Assembly: GCF_001050345.1 (NCBI RefSeq) | Contig: NZ_LFMW01000003.1 | Location: 146,752-210,751, forward strand | DNA length: 64,000 nt | DNA from: Pseudomonas fildesensis | GTDB taxonomy: Bacteria; Pseudomonadota; Gammaproteobacteria; Pseudomonadales; Pseudomonadaceae | Direction of reading: 5' to 3' | Part shown: positions 17,381 through 26,037 of the stretch, piece by piece | Layout of the letters: every line of letters begins with the position of its first letter | Numbering within the stretch: the stretch's first letter is position 1 | Translations under genes and position numbers: made by a program | The notes under the pieces: generated by a model | What the model was told of the DNA's origin: nothing | Databases searched by the model: none | The model's input: the letters and a program-made list of their open reading frames with translations, nothing else

Positions 17381-18706
17381 ATGCACGCTGACCGAACACT
17401 AATTGAAGTCTTGAATACCCTTTGGAGAATCAGCCCGCCAGGACCAGACAGACTGTGGTCGTCACCGGAATTCGTAGCGTTAAAGAATTTATTGGTGCAA
17501 CGATATGAAAACGGTAGATCAACCTTCGGACTGGAGTTTTCACTCGGAAATGCGCTGAGGTCTCTCGGCCTGCCTTGTTTACAAATGCAAGAGATTCGGC
17601 ATCCACCGTTAGAGCTGGAGGACATCGCATCGGCGCTTGAACGAGAGTTTTCTAGAACGAAAGTGATGCGGCGGTATTTATGCCCATTGGATCTTGCGGA
17701 CGATATCCCCACAATTAGCTTTGGGAATTCGAAGCTGTCTCGCTTCTCCGCCGCCGAGCTGGAAAACTTATTCGACGCTCCAAGATTGGAAAGACATTTC
17801 CCCGAAGTTCGACTGGACAGCTGTCGGCTTTCGGAATTTCACTGGTTGATCGTCGAAGAAGAGGTGGCGATAAACGTCGGTCCGGCAGGGCGCGCTCTTC
17901 CTTTTTTAGACATGTCTATTGAGAGAGATCTCGGAGAAATAGACCCATACAGCGGGCGTATCCCCGCTGTGGTCGAGTCAGCACTATTTTTCTTGCTGCT
18001 GGCACCTTGGGAGAAATGGGCCGAAATGACCGAGGTTGATTGGCGCGGATTTCACATGCCATGGATTTACACCGTCAGCGATGACTTATGCGTCTCACCA
18101 GCCCGGCCACCTGATCCGGATAGCCTATCTTGGGAACCGCAAGGTTATACAAACGAATGGGGAGAGACCATTGAGTATGAACGGCCGGTTGGTCTGCGCT
18201 TGGATGACAGTGCTGTTTTTGGTATCCAAGCCCTAACAAACGCATTCTGGGAACTGGTGCAGGACGCGCGAAAATCAGACCTGTTTAGTACTCCCGTGAA
18301 GCACTTTCTGGTCCGGGCTTTTTTGGCCAATAAAATAGATGAAATTATGGCTCACCTGACGGTGATCGAGGCTGCGTTGGGGACGGAAAGTGACCATAAG
18401 TCTCAATTGCGCCCAAAGCCCGACCGCCATAAAAGCATTGGGGCAACTAGAAGGGTTGCAGCCAGGCTTAGCGCTGCAGTCGGAGAGCCTCAAGCAGCAC
18501 GAGACTTTCTTTACCTGTTCGACTTGAGGAGTATGTTCGTCCACGGACGTGCAGGTCTTCAGCCCATCTCAACCACACATCGAGTCATGGCGCGCAGCCT
18601 TGCACGAGGCGCCGCTAGCGCATTGGTGCGCCTCGCAAGCCTAGGGCTTCCGCGTGAGATCCTTTTGGCGCAGCTGCTCGATAGTGGGATTGAAAATTTG
18701 CCGTGA
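17381..18706 (+). CDS. HEPN-domain protein, first gene of the candidate defence operon
   Basis: The 441-residue protein has a C-terminal HEPN-type domain with the RNase motif RX4H: RSMFVH at residues 383-388, followed by GRAG, inside a helical region (about 300-430). This form, 'LRSxFVHG', is that of ApeA-like HEPN domains. The first 290 residues are a mixed alpha/beta domain I do not recognise, with a proline-rich loop near 240-250. In ApeA-type proteins the N-terminal part senses and the HEPN part cuts RNA; the same division is plausible here. Its stop overlaps the GTG start of the next gene, so the three genes to 22990 form one transcript. It is divergent from trlF, with 209 bases between. 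Confidence 0.65.
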   Translation: MHADRTLIEVLNTLWRISPPGPDRLWSSPEFVALKNLLVQRYENGRSTFGLEFSLGNALRSLGLPCLQMQEIRHPPLELEDIASALEREFSRTKVMRRYLCPLDLADDIPTISFGNSKLSRFSAAELENLFDAPRLERHFPEVRLDSCRLSEFHWLIVEEEVAINVGPAGRALPFLDMSIERDLGEIDPYSGRIPAVVESALFFLLLAPWEKWAEMTEVDWRGFHMPWIYTVSDDLCVSPARPPDPDSLSWEPQGYTNEWGETIEYERPVGLRLDDSAVFGIQALTNAFWELVQDARKSDLFSTPVKHFLVRAFLANKIDEIMAHLTVIEAALGTESDHKSQLRPKPDRHKSIGATRRVAARLSAAVGEPQAARDFLYLFDLRSMFVHGRAGLQPISTTHRVMARSLARGAASALVRLASLGLPREILLAQLLDSGIENLP

Positions 18707-18921
18707 GGCTAGATCCCAAAGGAACCCAGTCTCTAAGGACGGTGTTAAAAGAGCTCAAAACTTCATATCTTGTCGAGCGACTCTACGACGTATCCTTGGG
18801 TTATGAAACCGTTCACTGTAGTCAAATAGATCCGCCCGTGCTTCATAGCGTGTCCGGAATATACGAAACTCGGGGCGATTCACTTTATATAAAACGGATT
18901 TTTCTCGCCAAATATGAATAA
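18703..18921 (+). CDS. 72-residue protein linking the HEPN and STAND genes
   Basis: A GTG start at 18703 overlaps the stop of the HEPN gene and the stop overlaps the start of the STAND gene by 8 bases, so it is tightly built into the operon. The sequence begins RLDPKGTQSLRTVLKEL and has a helix followed by probable strands; no family is recognised. Its size and place between two candidate effectors suggest an adaptor or antitoxin-like regulator. The overlap on both sides is the main reason to believe it is real. Confidence 0.6.
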   Translation: MRLDPKGTQSLRTVLKELKTSYLVERLYDVSLGYETVHCSQIDPPVLHSVSGIYETRGDSLYIKRIFLAKYE

Positions 18922-21900
18922 AGAACAGCTATACACCGTGGGTGATGAAGGACTCATCCCCCAAGCCGACTCCGCGCGTCAAGCTGTGGACTCGCTGCGT
19001 GGTTACGTCTATCAGGTGACTGCAGCGGCCCTTGCGTGGTTGGATATCGGTGAGCGATCCCGAATTTTCCTAGAGGTCGCTGAGGACTATGCCACTATGG
19101 CTGGTAACGTCCTCAAAGCTGTGCAGGTTAAGGATACCCGCGCATCAACCACTGTCACTCTCAATACAAAGAGCGTCCGCGCCGCGATCGCCAACTTTGT
19201 TCGTTTGACCCTTGAAAATCCCGCAATTGAAGTACATCTCGAATATTTTACGACCTCCGAGATCGGTAAAGAGTTAGCCGGATCTACGCCTCTTCCATCG
19301 GGAGAGGCGGGCTTGGCGTACTGGCGTTCAACCGCTAAAAGTGGAGATCTTTCACCTTTACGACAGTTACTCAACAGCGACTCATTCGTAGAGCCGGTTA
19401 GAACCTTCGTCAGAGAGCGAGACGACGAACAGCTGAGAAATGACTTACTACGGAGGATTCACTGGAACTGCGGCCAACCCGATCTGGCCGCGCTCCGCAG
19501 AGAGTTCAATCAGCGTTTGATCGTGGTGGCAAGGGAGCGATTCCAGTTGCCTGCTTCAGAAAGTGAGAGCGTCGCAGACACCCTGCTTTACAGTGTGCTT
19601 GAGAAGAGCATAGGCAAGAACGCTTCGGGACGGTGGTTGACACGAGCGGACCTAATAATTGCAGTAGAGACATGCACCCGGGTATCGGTTCCCAGGGCTG
19701 TGCTCGACACACTGACGGCATTCTCAGGCGGACTCGCCAAGCTAGACGGAGGAGGTGTCCAGCCCGGTATGTCATCGACACCGGCGCTGCGTTGGCTAAT
19801 TGAAGGAAGCTCGCTTCCCAAGGCTCGAGGTTTTCTATCCCGGCCGGTTGTTAAGAATGATATTGAGGTAATGGTACGCGAGACAGGCGTCGGCTTTATT
19901 ATCGGTACTAGCGGAGTTGGAAAGACAAATATAGTCCGTGCTGTTGCGGAGACAATCGGTGGAAGATTTTTTCTGGTTGATTTTCGGGATGCGGGAGTTG
20001 AAGAGACAAAGAATCGGTTAGACGTATTGCTTTCTCGTCTAGGTGGTCTTCAAGCACAGGTGATCCTTTTAGAAGACCTCAATTGCTATGAAAATCCTCA
20101 AGTTGGGCTATTACTCAGTCAAGTGCTTCAGGCGCTAGCTAGACGCGACATAGGCGTGATGATCACTTGCTATAGCAAACCTACCGCAAGAGACTTGGCT
20201 AATTTTGGGCTAAAGTTTAACTGTATTCACGAATGCTTGTACTTTAATCAAGACGAAGTGGACGAGCTGGTGTTGCTCCATGGCGGCGACCCAGCAATTT
20301 GGGGGCAATTAGCTCGTATTACAGGTGCTTTTGGGCATCCTCAATTGGTGCATGCATTCATTGCCGGTATGGCTGCTCGGGAATGGCCAAAATCCGAGGT
20401 GCTGCAGCTTTTGGGGGCCGGCCTCTCATCTGGAGATGTCGCTGCGGAGCGAGATAGTGCGCGTCGAAAAATCGTAGAGGCGCTCCCAGAACATACGAGA
20501 ACGCTCCTCTATCGCCTTAGCCTGCTAATAGGCAACTTCGATCGCAACATGGCTCTGATCGTTGCTGAAATCCCACCGCCTGGAATCACCCCAGGCGAAG
20601 ATTTGGACACGCTTATTGGCCCTTGGGTCGAGATAGTGGGAAGAGATCGGTACCGAATTTCGCCCTTGGCTGCGAAGTTTGGAAAAGAAATGCTTTCTCC
20701 ATCTCTTCAAACACTCATCCATAGCGGTATTGCGAAGCATTTAATTTCAAATTCAAGCGTTGACGTTAGCGACGTTGACAAAATAATCACTCATTCACTC
20801 GTCGGGAAAAATACTTTTGCTTTGGCATTAGTTGCTACGAAACTGCTGAAAGCAGACGAATCTATCATAGGCTACCTCTGCGAAAACTTTTCGTTATTCC
20901 AAGTGCTTGAAGCGAGTGGGCCAATTTATCCACATGATATTCATGTATCGGCATTGCTTCGAATGGTGCAGTTGAAAGTTCTCGTAGCTGCTAAATCCAG
21001 AGAGAAGATACCATCCTGTTTTGCGGCATTACGTAAGGAAATTCAGCTCTTGCCGGAAGGGCCGACGAGAGATGCGATGTACGTCTCTGGGCTGCTCGTA
21101 ATACTGAATTCCTTAGGTGTCGCTAATTATGTTAGCGATTGGTTTGTGATTTTGCAGGAATATCGAGCATTCATGCGGGAAAGTACACTGCTCGATCGTG
21201 CGACAGACGAAAGCTTGGAACAGAACTTCAATGCGGATGGTGGTGTTTCGAGCCTTTTCGCAGTCGGGATTGCCGGTCTGGATAGTGTTATAACGCTGGA
21301 GAAAATCTTACGTCAGCTGAATGATCTTGACCCCACCGATAGGGCTTTTTACCTTAGTACTATCCAAGATATCACACCCGATTATTCAGTCATGGTGAAT
21401 GGTCCATGGGTCGCTCAGGACCGGGCGTCTCTAGATTATATAGATACTTCTGCACGCTATCATTGGATGGCAATGTGCACTAAAGATTGGGGAGTCCGTG
21501 CTCTAACTCTGCAATGCTGGATTGCTAGGGCGGTAATGTTAGATGAGCACGCGAGTGATCAGTTAGGTGCTCTTCGTGTCCTTGATGAGGCAGTAGCCGC
21601 GTGCGGCGAGGATATATTGTTAGCGCGCGCACGCGCAAAAATTTACTGGCGTGCACAAGATCACCCCAAAGCGTTAACAATACTGCGTGGTATTGCTGAT
21701 GTTATTGGTAGTGACAATTGCGTCGAGCGAGCTTTCGCTCTGCGTGAGGCCGCAATCAGCGCAGCTAAGACTAGCGACTGGGCACAAGCGGAGCAGTGGT
21801 TCCTAGAAAGTAGAGAATCGGCATTACAAGCCAGCCTCCATGACATGAAAGTCATGGGCATTGGACTCGGTGCTGATGCCGCAGCAGCAGCTTTCAAGGC

Positions 21901-22990
21901 TAGGAATGTAGAAAAATCGCTGATCCTAATTGGGCGTGCCCTGACTGAGCTAGAGGGTATTGATCCCTGCACCTCTTTGCGATCTATCTACTGCCATAAC
22001 GTCGTGCGACACACCTTACTCTGGCTAACGTCATGCATCGAAGACATACCTGTAGAGATCGAGGGTAAACCCATAGTGTTGGTACCTGGGAGTTGCAGTA
22101 ATCCCGAACCGCCAGCAGCGATCGCAGAGCGTCCGGCTGCAGCAATGGACGTTGCCTGGTATATGCTGGCGAAGCTGGACGTCTTGGCCCGCACTAAAAT
22201 TGGGTACGCGGTTCAGCTTCGTGAGAAATTGGGCTCGAATACTATTTTGAGTCTGGAGTTCAGCCTGCGCATGAGCGAACTCGTAGTAAATATTGAAGAT
22301 AGTAATTCCGTAGAGTTTCCTGACTGTGTTTTACGTTTCGTAGAATGCGCGTCCCTTGCATTCAGCCGGTCAGATCTAGCCGAACTCAATATACTAGAGC
22401 CAGCTCGAGAAAGAATTCCAATGCTGAAGTTAGCTGAGCTCGACACTCAGTCTAAGAAAATCCTGAATGATGCACTCCTTGCGTATGCCATTAGGTGCGC
22501 AAGCAAGCATCGATTTGAAAATACTTCAGAACTGAAAGCCGCCATGGTTTCGCGGTTCGGCGTCGGCCCGGTGGAAAGCACCATCCTCGTTAGGATTGGA
22601 ACCAGTGGGAAGCAAGCTTCACCAACGTCGTTTGAAGAGAGTCTAATTGATGATCTGTCGGTCTTTTGCGCGGAAGTTCACCCAACACCTAGAAACTACG
22701 CGTTGGCGGGTATTCGATCACTTCAGTTAGTGGCTCATTCGTACATAAAGAGTGACTTGATTCCCATAATTGCGTTATGGCAGCGCTTAGCTTGGACAAG
22801 GATTATCTCTTCAGAGGCGTTTCAGCTTTTCACACCTTTGAGTACAGTCCCACCTTTGAAAGCAGCTTTATCAAATTCAGCCAATGATGAGAGTTTTTTG
22901 TACCAACTTATGCTGTTGGCGGCAGATGCCACTGCATTGTCCCTCGGCCCTAACCTACGTGCGGATTTTGTCTCGAAGATTCGTCAATGA
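18914..22990 (+). CDS. Cap4-like nuclease fused to STAND ATPase with TPR-like repeats
   Basis: This 1358-residue protein has three parts. Residues 20-200 resemble the Cap4/DUF4297 nuclease: a GYVYQVTAAAL helix at 30-40, acidic residues E54, E57 and D58, and QVKD with K73, the PD-(D/E)xK-type pattern. Residues about 305-560 are a STAND P-loop domain with Walker A GTSGVGKT (331-338), Walker B VILLEDLN (383-390) and a GHPQLV lid element near 474. From about 875 to 1020 there are TPR-like helical pairs, and the rest is helical. The plan resembles Avs-type immune receptors, where the repeat region binds a phage protein and oligomerisation activates the nuclease. The specific partner genes upstream are not ones I know for Avs. 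Function is inferred. Confidence 0.75.
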   Translation: MNKEQLYTVGDEGLIPQADSARQAVDSLRGYVYQVTAAALAWLDIGERSRIFLEVAEDYATMAGNVLKAVQVKDTRASTTVTLNTKSVRAAIANFVRLTLENPAIEVHLEYFTTSEIGKELAGSTPLPSGEAGLAYWRSTAKSGDLSPLRQLLNSDSFVEPVRTFVRERDDEQLRNDLLRRIHWNCGQPDLAALRREFNQRLIVVARERFQLPASESESVADTLLYSVLEKSIGKNASGRWLTRADLIIAVETCTRVSVPRAVLDTLTAFSGGLAKLDGGGVQPGMSSTPALRWLIEGSSLPKARGFLSRPVVKNDIEVMVRETGVGFIIGTSGVGKTNIVRAVAETIGGRFFLVDFRDAGVEETKNRLDVLLSRLGGLQAQVILLEDLNCYENPQVGLLLSQVLQALARRDIGVMITCYSKPTARDLANFGLKFNCIHECLYFNQDEVDELVLLHGGDPAIWGQLARITGAFGHPQLVHAFIAGMAAREWPKSEVLQLLGAGLSSGDVAAERDSARRKIVEALPEHTRTLLYRLSLLIGNFDRNMALIVAEIPPPGITPGEDLDTLIGPWVEIVGRDRYRISPLAAKFGKEMLSPSLQTLIHSGIAKHLISNSSVDVSDVDKIITHSLVGKNTFALALVATKLLKADESIIGYLCENFSLFQVLEASGPIYPHDIHVSALLRMVQLKVLVAAKSREKIPSCFAALRKEIQLLPEGPTRDAMYVSGLLVILNSLGVANYVSDWFVILQEYRAFMRESTLLDRATDESLEQNFNADGGVSSLFAVGIAGLDSVITLEKILRQLNDLDPTDRAFYLSTIQDITPDYSVMVNGPWVAQDRASLDYIDTSARYHWMAMCTKDWGVRALTLQCWIARAVMLDEHASDQLGALRVLDEAVAACGEDILLARARAKIYWRAQDHPKALTILRGIADVIGSDNCVERAFALREAAISAAKTSDWAQAEQWFLESRESALQASLHDMKVMGIGLGADAAAAAFKARNVEKSLILIGRALTELEGIDPCTSLRSIYCHNVVRHTLLWLTSCIEDIPVEIEGKPIVLVPGSCSNPEPPAAIAERPAAAMDVAWYMLAKLDVLARTKIGYAVQLREKLGSNTILSLEFSLRMSELVVNIEDSNSVEFPDCVLRFVECASLAFSRSDLAELNILEPARERIPMLKLAELDTQSKKILNDALLAYAIRCASKHRFENTSELKAAMVSRFGVGPVESTILVRIGTSGKQASPTSFEESLIDDLSVFCAEVHPTPRNYALAGIRSLQLVAHSYIKSDLIPIIALWQRLAWTRIISSEAFQLFTPLSTVPPLKAALSNSANDESFLYQLMLLAADATALSLGPNLRADFVSKIRQ

Positions 22991-23060
22991 CTGAGCAAAT
23001 GACGACTTGGTTCGAAGGACTTGCTGGCAGGGCTATGGCAATATTGCAGTAGGCTGGAAG

Positions 23061-23460
23061 GTTGCGATAGTTTTTAATACTTGATGCATTGTGTCATGGA
23101 GAAATTTCCGGTGGTTGCGACAGATTCTAGATATCAATGACGCCCGAACGCGGACCCGTATCTTAGGCGTCTGATGCGACAGTTTTTATTTGCAATGACC
23201 AGTTGGGGCGTGTTTTCCAGGATCAAAACAGCCCCATGGAATGAAGGCTGACTACAAACCCCTCTAAAGCGATCCTCCTAGCGAAGGTGACGGCGCTGCC
23301 GGCAACAGGTGGGAACCAATGCCGAGGATTGAGACAGTTTTTAATCCCTGCCGCATGGATCAAGGGCGGAATTCCGAGCGTCGGGACAGTTTTTAGAGCG
23401 TCAACGCCCCTGCTCGGAGCGCCCGGATTTCTGGGACTACCAGAGACAGTTTTTAATCCT
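23061..23460 (+). repeat. six direct repeats, probable transposase-binding sites at the island's right end
   Basis: The motif gacagtttttaat and close variants occurs six times in one orientation, its gacag/gatag cores starting at 23066, 23119, 23178, 23333, 23385 and 23445. The spacings are 53 and 59 bases in the first triplet and 52 and 60 in the second, with 155 bases between triplets. Copies 3, 4 and 6 keep gacagttttta exactly; copy 2 (gacagattct) is the most diverged. Clustered same-direction repeats at an element boundary are the hallmark of TnsB-binding sites in Tn7-like ends. The island cargo stops here and core GC content resumes right after. The rest of 22991-23510 holds no gene. Confidence 0.7.
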
Positions 23461-23510
23461 TAAGATCAACTCGTCGGGTCTCCAGGCCCCAACGCAAGGA
23501 CGCGACGTTG

Positions 23511-23876
23511 ATGCAACCTTCCTTTCCCCAAATCGGCGAACGTTTGAACAATCGCCGATTTGTCGTAGCGAACAACACCCATGGGCTATCCGGCACAGGC
23601 ACGGTGTTTCATTACCTTGTCGAAGGGGATGCCATTTCCGGTACCTACCAAGGCGGCCGGATTCGCATGGGCACGCAAGTCGGGCGCGCAACAGGTGCCG
23701 ATACCATTGAGCTGCTTTATCAGTGCCTGACGCTGGAGGGTGAGCTGCTGGCAGGCTGGTCGCGTGGCACGGTTGGCGTTGATCACGCCGGGCTTACCAC
23801 CCTGAGCTTTGTGTGGGGTTGGTTGTCGGGTGCGAGCGGAGGCGGGGAATCGAGCTACGTTGAGCTGGCTACATAG
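23511..23876 (+). CDS. hypothetical protein of the family often named 'n-acetylglutamate synthase'
   Basis: This 121-residue protein resembles a small beta-rich family that databases often label n-acetylglutamate synthase without evidence; it has no acetyltransferase fold. The family core is visible as GTVFHYLVEGDAISGTY then GG, and an ELLYQCLTLEGELLAGW stretch, which suggests a lipocalin- or beta-sandwich-like repeat. The ATG at 23511 is preferred to the TTG before it; AAGGA lies about 14 bases upstream. It is the first gene to the right of the island repeats, so its native promoter may have been displaced by the insertion. Confidence 0.6.
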   Translation: MQPSFPQIGERLNNRRFVVANNTHGLSGTGTVFHYLVEGDAISGTYQGGRIRMGTQVGRATGADTIELLYQCLTLEGELLAGWSRGTVGVDHAGLTTLSFVWGWLSGASGGGESSYVELAT

Positions 23877-23937
23877 GTCAAAAACAACCAGCGAAAAACC
23901 TCAGAGAGACGAGGGAAATGGCGCAGCAATTGATATA

Positions 23938-24018
23938 GATCGTTCCCACGCGTCGGCTCTTAAAGGGCTGACGCGGAGCGTCACAGGATGCATTCCCACG
24001 CAGAGCGTGGGAATGATC
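23938..24018. repeat. intergenic palindromic repeat (gatcgttcccacgc family)
   Basis: An 81-base palindromic unit begins gatcgttcccacgc and ends gcgtgggaatgatc, with an inner gacgcggagcgtca segment. A second, longer copy is at 57683-57795. This is an interspersed Pseudomonas repeat of the kind found between genes, likely able to fold as a long hairpin and to serve as a transcription barrier between the convergent neighbours. Confidence 0.75.
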
Positions 24019-24029
24019 GGTGGAGGAAG

Positions 24030-24962
24030 TCAGGTCCACCAGTAACGAACAAGGTGGAAGAAAATCGGCGCCGCAAAACACACCGAATCCAGCCGATCCA
24101 GCATGCCGCCGTGCCCTTCGATCATATGCCCCCAGTCCTTCACACCTCGGTCGCGCTTGATGGCCGACATCACAATGCCGCCGGCAAAACCGAGCAGGTT
24201 GATCAGCAACGCGATCAAGAATGACTGCCACGGGTTGAACGGCGTGGTCCACCACAGCGCCGCGCCGATCAGGGAGGACAGCAGAATGCCGCCAATAAAG
24301 CCTTCGACTGTTTTCGACGGTGACAGGTTGGGCGCGATCTTGTGTTTGCCGAACAGTTTGCCGCACACGTACTGCAGCACGTCCGACAGTTGCACCACGA
24401 TCACCAGGTAGGCGATCAGCAGCAGGTTGCGGCCTTCATAGCCGGGGATGTCGAGGGTCAGCAGGGCGGGCACGAACGACACGCAGAACACCGCGATCAT
24501 CAGCCCCCATTGCACCTTCGATGCGCGTTCCAGGAAGTGCGTGCTGTCGCCGCCGAGAGAGGCGAGGATCGGTAGCAGCAGGAACACGTATACGGGGATG
24601 AAAATGGAGAACAGCCCGTACCAGTCGGCGTAGATCAGCAGGTATTGCAGCGGCAGGGCCAGGTAGAACGCTGCTACCAGGGCTGGGTAGTCGCTGCGGC
24701 GGGTGGGGGTGAGGGTGAGGAATTCGCGCAGGGCGTAGAACGACACTGCGTAGAACAGCAGGATCACCGCGCCGGTGCCGAGCCAGAAGGCGATGCCGAT
24801 CACCACCACCATGACCCACCAGGCGTTGATGCGGGCGTTGAGGTTGTCGATCACCGCGTTCTGGGTGCCGCGAGTGCGCCATTTCAGGGTCAGGCCGATC
24901 AGCGAGGCCAGCACCAGGATCGCGCCGATCCCGCCGAACAACATCAGGGTTTGGCTATCCAT
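24030..24962 (-). CDS. ynbB: phosphatidate cytidylyltransferase-like protein (YnbB-like)
   Basis: This is a 310-residue CdsA-family membrane enzyme, which makes CDP-diacylglycerol from CTP and phosphatidate. The family signature sits near the C-terminus as SAIKRDRGVKDWGHM then GHGGMLDRLDS, and about eight hydrophobic segments are spread over the protein. It is the last gene of a leftward operon whose content matches E. coli ynbABCD, where this is ynbB. Because a housekeeping cdsA is expected elsewhere in the genome, this copy probably supplies an accessory lipid pathway with the CDP-alcohol phosphotransferase at the head of the operon. It starts 1 base upstream of the acyltransferase stop. 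Confidence 0.85.
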   Translation of the reverse strand: MDSQTLMLFGGIGAILVLASLIGLTLKWRTRGTQNAVIDNLNARINAWWVMVVVIGIAFWLGTGAVILLFYAVSFYALREFLTLTPTRRSDYPALVAAFYLALPLQYLLIYADWYGLFSIFIPVYVFLLLPILASLGGDSTHFLERASKVQWGLMIAVFCVSFVPALLTLDIPGYEGRNLLLIAYLVIVVQLSDVLQYVCGKLFGKHKIAPNLSPSKTVEGFIGGILLSSLIGAALWWTTPFNPWQSFLIALLINLLGFAGGIVMSAIKRDRGVKDWGHMIEGHGGMLDRLDSVCFAAPIFFHLVRYWWT

Positions 24963-24963
24963 G

Positions 24964-25584
24964 TCAGGAGTGCTCCGGGGCGAGGGCGAGCAGGGCGTCG
25001 CGGGTGCGGGCGAGGAATACAGCTTTGTCTTCGTCCTCTTCCAATTGCAGCGGCGCGCCGAAGCTGGTGGTGCACAGCAGGGGCAGCGGCAGTACGCGGC
25101 CCTTGGGCATGACCCGGTTGAGGTTGGCGATCCACACCGGAATCAGTTCAGCCTGTGGGTAACTTTTCGCCAAGTGATAGAGGCCGCTTTTGAAGGGCAG
25201 CAAGCCGTCTTCCAGATTGCGCGTGCCCTCGGGAAAAATGATCAGCGAGTCGCCGCCTTCCAGCGCGGCGAGCATGGGCTGCAAAGGGTTATCCACAGGG
25301 TCCTTGCGTTCGCGGTCGATCAATACGCCGTTGAACACCCGGTTGATGATGTAGCGGCGCAGGGCGCTCTTGTTCCAGTAATCGCTGCCGGCCACCGGGC
25401 GCGTGAATTTGCGCAGGTTTTGCGGCAGCGACGCCCACAGCAAGACGAAGTCGCCGTGGCTGCTGTGGTTGGCGAAGTAGATGCGTTGTACCGGTACCGG
25501 CGCGCAGCCAAGCCACAAGCTACGGGCGCCGGTGACGGTGCGTGCCATTGAGGTAATCAGCGTGGCGACCACGGGTTCGAACAT
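24964..25584 (-). CDS. 1-acylglycerol-3-phosphate acyltransferase-like (PlsC family)
   Basis: This is a 206-residue PlsC-family acyltransferase. The catalytic HX4D is NHSSHGD near residue 38, and the substrate-binding FPEGTRN motif is near residue 118. Such enzymes transfer an acyl chain to lysophosphatidate to give phosphatidate, the substrate of the CdsA-like protein encoded next. One hydrophobic segment at the N-terminus suggests membrane attachment. It lies in the ynb-like operon between the membrane protein of 25594-26037 and ynbB, so it probably feeds the same pathway. At 206 residues it is short but within family range. Confidence 0.85.
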   Translation of the reverse strand: MFEPVVATLITSMARTVTGARSLWLGCAPVPVQRIYFANHSSHGDFVLLWASLPQNLRKFTRPVAGSDYWNKSALRRYIINRVFNGVLIDRERKDPVDNPLQPMLAALEGGDSLIIFPEGTRNLEDGLLPFKSGLYHLAKSYPQAELIPVWIANLNRVMPKGRVLPLPLLCTTSFGAPLQLEEDEDKAVFLARTRDALLALAPEHS

Positions 25585-25593
25585 GGGAATTCC

Positions 25594-26037
25594 TTATCCG
25601 GCAAAAGGTAGCCAAGGGCTGGCGAGGATCACGGCCAGGGTCAGCAGTACTTGCGCACCCAACAGCCAGGCTTGCTTGCGCAACAGTTTGAGGGCGCCGC
25701 GACGGCGTTCAATCCAGGGCCGGCCGGCGCGTTTGGGCGATTGCAGGCCGAGGGTTTGCAGGGCCTGGTCGAGGTCCGGGGTGCGTTCGGTGTCGCGGGC
25801 CAGCAGGGCGAACAGGTCGGCGTCGAAAGCCACGCGCAGCGCCGAATACTTTTGCAGCAGGCCCAGAATAATCATCCACAGGCTGAGCAGCAGGCAGATG
25901 GGCGCGACACTGGGCATTAGCAGTTGGACCAGGCCAAATAACACGCCAACCAGCGTCAGGCCTGTGGATAACTGATCCAGCGAGCGGCCACGGCGCAGCA
26001 GGCTGGCGACCACCTGGAGTTCCATATCAGCGGGCAT
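25594..26037 (-). CDS. small membrane protein in the ynb-like operon
   Basis: The 147-residue product has two hydrophobic segments near the N-terminus (residues 27-65) and another at the C-terminus, with a basic region RPWIERRRGAL between. I recognise no domain. The start at 26037 (MPADMELQ) overlaps the end of the phosphatase gene by 11 bases; the ATG at 26025 is an alternative. A longer frame reaching to 26121 would overlap more and is not needed. It is conserved at this place in similar operons and probably supports the membrane enzymes around it, but its role is unknown. Confidence 0.65.
   Translation of the reverse strand: MPADMELQVVASLLRRGRSLDQLSTGLTLVGVLFGLVQLLMPSVAPICLLLSLWMIILGLLQKYSALRVAFDADLFALLARDTERTPDLDQALQTLGLQSPKRAGRPWIERRRGALKLLRKQAWLLGAQVLLTLAVILASPWLPFAG

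Noticed and set aside
1..23510. CRISPR-associated transposon
   Set aside because: Although a Tn7-like module is present, I see no cas gene and no regularly spaced repeat-spacer array; the six repeats at 23061-23460 have unequal spacing and lie at the element edge.
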